Assembly: GCA_964614525.1 (NCBI GenBank)
Contig: CAZTPA010000042.1
Span: 1 to 26,548, forward strand
DNA length: 26,548 bases
Origin: PWND01 sp964614525
GTDB lineage: Bacteria; Bacteroidota; Bacteroidia; Bacteroidales; UBA7960
Reading direction: 5' to 3'
The translations under genes were made by a program, and so were the position numbers. A model generated the notes under the pieces. That model saw only the letters and a list, made by a program, of their open reading frames with translations, ran no database searches and was not told the DNA's origin. Positions 24,872 to 26,548 of the stretch are shown in pieces (position 1 is the stretch's first letter; every line of letters starts with the position of its first letter).

Positions 24872-26302
24872 ATGAATAAATCAAGTTGCTTAATAGTAAA
24901 GCTTGGGAAAAGGATAAGAAGTTTGAGAAATGAAATGAATATTTCTCAGGAAGAATTAGCTTTTCGAGCAGATTTGCACAGAACATATATTGGCATGATA
25001 GAAAGAGGAGAAAAAAATATCACGCTTGTTAATCTTTCTAAAATTGCAGATGCACTTGAAGTAGAAAGCTGTATGCTATTACATGGTGTTTTAAATAATA
25101 GTCCGAATTTATATATCAGTAATTGCATGAAAAAAAAAACGAATGCCAAAAGTAAAAGCAAGCAAAATACCACGGAGAATATCTGTTATAATTCATGCGC
25201 AAACCATAAAACAATAATGGAATATCTTGCCGAAAATTCATATGATATTATTCATGTTTTAAAAGAAGATGGCACCATTATTTATGAAAACAGCGCAACC
25301 GAAAGAATTCTTGGTTACAAAGCAGGAGAAAGGATTGGATTAAATGGTTTTGAGTTTGTACACAAAGAGGATTACAAGCATGTGCAATCAGTATTTAAAA
25401 AAATATTATCTAAACCTCAAAAGCCACAAACTGCGGAATTCAGGTTTCAGCATGAAAATGGCTCCTGGGTATGGTTTGAATCTCATGCACAAAACTTATT
25501 GGAAAATCCAATCATTAATGGTATTGTAGTAAATTCAAGAAAAATTTGCCATAGAAAGCAATATGAAGAAGCATTAAAAGAAAAAGAAGCAAAGCTCATG
25601 GAGCTTTATAACACAAAAAATAAGTTTTATTCAATACTCGCACATGATTTAAGATCGCCATTTCAATACATATTAGGTATATCAAGAATATTATCGGAAA
25701 AGGCCAATACCTTCAGCGAAAAAGAAATAAGCGGATTTTCCGAACATATTTATAATAGCACAAAAAATACATTAAACTTACTTGACAATCTTCTAAAATG
25801 GGCAGAAATACAGCAGGGCAAAATGATTTGCAATCCGGATTTCTTTTATCTGATGCCGCTTATTGATGAGTGCATTAATATGTTCTCATTTCCGGCAAAA
25901 TCAAAAAAGATTAAATTAATAAACGATACAAAGTCAGATTTTTCTATTTTTTCCGACAGGTATATGCTCGAAACTATCATAAGAAATCTTATAAATAATT
26001 CAATTAAATTTACAAAAAGCGGAGGTATAGTAAAGATTTATGCTGTGCAAAAGGAAACTACAATAGAGATAATTATTGAAGACAATGGTATTGGGATGAG
26101 TGCAAAAATCCGGGCATCTCTGTTTAAGTTGGATAAAAACAACTCTGTAAGAGGAACTGAAGGAGAAAAAGGCACGGGATTAGGTTTGTTGCTATGTAAA
26201 GATTTAACAGAAAAACTCTCAGGCAGTATTTCCGTAAAAAGCAAATTGGGTACGGGCACAAAATTTATCTTAAGTTTTCCATATGCTATTTCAAATCAAT
26301 AG
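24872..26302 (+). CDS. Soluble histidine kinase with N-terminal XRE DNA-binding domain and PAS domain
   Basis: I choose the ATG at 24872 (476 residues): the HTH then starts near residue 10, and the 17-residue extension to 24821 has no domain character. Residues 11-70 are a Cro/C1-type HTH (ISQEELAFRADLHRTYIGMI, then ERGEKNITL), close to the form found in restriction-modification controller proteins. A basic linker (86-100) leads to a PAS domain (about 113-235; GTIIYENSATERILGY, WVWFESHAQNLL). HisKA follows with the phospho-acceptor His258 in ILAHDLRSPF. The HATPase_c domain has an N box RNLINNSIKFT (371-381), G1 DNGIGM (404-409) and G2 GTGLGL (434-439). No membrane segment or signal peptide is present, so it is cytoplasmic. 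No response regulator is adjacent within the window. All kinase boxes look intact. Confidence 0.92.
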   Translation: MNKSSCLIVKLGKRIRSLRNEMNISQEELAFRADLHRTYIGMIERGEKNITLVNLSKIADALEVESCMLLHGVLNNSPNLYISNCMKKKTNAKSKSKQNTTENICYNSCANHKTIMEYLAENSYDIIHVLKEDGTIIYENSATERILGYKAGERIGLNGFEFVHKEDYKHVQSVFKKILSKPQKPQTAEFRFQHENGSWVWFESHAQNLLENPIINGIVVNSRKICHRKQYEEALKEKEAKLMELYNTKNKFYSILAHDLRSPFQYILGISRILSEKANTFSEKEISGFSEHIYNSTKNTLNLLDNLLKWAEIQQGKMICNPDFFYLMPLIDECINMFSFPAKSKKIKLINDTKSDFSIFSDRYMLETIIRNLINNSIKFTKSGGIVKIYAVQKETTIEIIIEDNGIGMSAKIRASLFKLDKNNSVRGTEGEKGTGLGLLLCKDLTEKLSGSISVKSKLGTGTKFILSFPYAISNQ

Positions 26303-26391
26303 GCATAAGTAAAAAAGTACTTCAAGAGTATTTGATTTTTAATTGCTTAAAAACTTTTGTCAGTTTATTTGCATAAAAAACAAAAAAATCC

Positions 26392-26421
26392 TTGTGATTA
26401 TAATAAATAGATTTATCTTTG
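26392..26421 (+). promoter_or_regulatory. Canonical Bacteroidota promoter in front of the tRNA-like repeat
   Basis: TTG at 26392-26394 (-33) and TATCTTTG at 26414-26421 (-7) are 19 bases apart, the expected spacing. Transcription would begin near 26428, about 14 bases before the tRNA-like sequence. Confidence 0.65.
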
Positions 26422-26441
26422 CACCCACTTATGAAAATCAA

Positions 26442-26498
26442 GGGCGATTAGCTCTTTGGTTTAGAGCATCCCGATTACGATCGGGAGGGTCGGCAAGG
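26442..26498 (+). pseudogene. Degenerate tRNA-Val(UAC)-like sequence
   Basis: GGGCGAT (26442-26448) is a tRNA acceptor 5' strand. TA, the D-stem GCTC (26451-26454) and GAGC (26464-26467) follow, then an anticodon arm (26469-26486) with TAC preceded by T, and GGGTC plus GGC of the variable loop and T-stem start. The order fits Bacteroidota tRNA-Val(UAC). Three defects stand out: the D-loop is short and lacks the expected A14, the anticodon arm has one base too many (8-base loop on a 5-bp stem), and no T-loop or matching ATCGCCC 3' acceptor strand follows. It is either a pseudo-tRNA or a misassembled contig end. Confidence 0.55.
26469..26486 (+). repeat. Near-palindromic hairpin within the tRNA-like sequence
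   Basis: TCCCGAT, TACG, ATCGGGA forms a perfect 7-bp stem with a UNCG-type tetraloop. It occupies the place of the anticodon arm. Similar TCCCGAT/ATCGGGA hairpins are, as I recall, frequent in Bacteroidota intergenic DNA. Confidence 0.5.
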
Positions 26499-26535
26499 TA
26501 GAAAGATAGTTCATTTAATAGTTTATATAATTTCC

Positions 26536-26548
26536 GGGCGATTAGCTC
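26536..26548 (+). tRNA. Start of a second tRNA-Val-like gene, cut by the window edge
   Basis: The last 13 bases, GGGCGATTAGCTC, are identical to 26442-26454 and equal the 5' acceptor strand plus first D-stem strand of a tRNA. The rest lies outside the window, so identity and integrity cannot be judged. Confidence 0.5.

Noticed and set aside
26469..26486. The TCCCGAT/ATCGGGA hairpin as a transcription terminator
   Set aside because: No T-tract follows on either strand, and it sits where the anticodon arm of the tRNA-like sequence should be.

Overview
The window looks like a draft or metagenomic scaffold from a Bacteroidota bacterium, probably an anaerobic, Bacteroidales/Marinilabiliales-like lineage. 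Four things support this. The DNA is AT-rich with A/T-rich start regions and few Shine-Dalgarno sites. The -7 promoter motif TAnnTTTG recurs upstream of genes. The block DUF4271 - hemD - rnpA - yidD - S41 peptidase is, as far as I recall, a gene order typical of the phylum. The surface proteins are of phylum-typical kinds (GLUG, InlB-like repeats, LamG, choice-of-anchor-like domain). A tungsten-type aldehyde ferredoxin oxidoreductase suggests anaerobic metabolism. A run of 100 N at 16480-16579 is a scaffold gap, and both window ends fall inside genes.

Layout. 1-4693 (-) is one continuous reading frame of at least 1564 codons, open at the left edge: the N-terminal part of a giant secreted repeat protein. 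Divergent from it, 4899-6695 (+) encodes a membrane sensor with a 7TMR-DISM-like region and a LuxR-like DNA-binding C-terminus. 6726-9584 (-) is a two-gene operon, a DeoC-type aldolase with an extra four-cysteine tail followed by an aldehyde:ferredoxin oxidoreductase; aldolase-made acetaldehyde may feed the oxidoreductase. 9901-10305 is a small lipoprotein with a strong terminator behind it, then radA (10421-11788). 11795-16416 (-) is the housekeeping block: DUF4271 membrane protein, hemD, rnpA (with an insertion), yidD and an S41 processing protease whose start overlaps yidD.

After the gap come ackA (16837-18057, with a good promoter), a bidirectional terminator, and a HI0933/BaiN-type flavoprotein (18233-19516, -). 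19700-24698 (+) is a run of small genes: an ICMT-like membrane methyltransferase, an alpha/beta hydrolase, a HemG-like flavodoxin, a lipoprotein esterase paired with an outer-membrane barrel, a secreted protein of unknown function, and an SRAP/HMCES-type abasic-site protein. 24872-26302 encodes a soluble histidine kinase with an N-terminal XRE DNA-binding domain. The right end carries a canonical Bacteroidota promoter followed by a damaged tRNA-Val(UAC)-like sequence and the first 13 bases of a second copy.

The observations I rate highest are the XRE-PAS-histidine kinase fusion, the DeoC-like aldolase/AOR pair with its cysteine-rich tail, the membrane-bound LuxR-type regulator divergent from a giant adhesin-like gene, and the degenerate tRNA repeat at the end. 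No CRISPR array, transposase, integrase or rRNA gene was seen.
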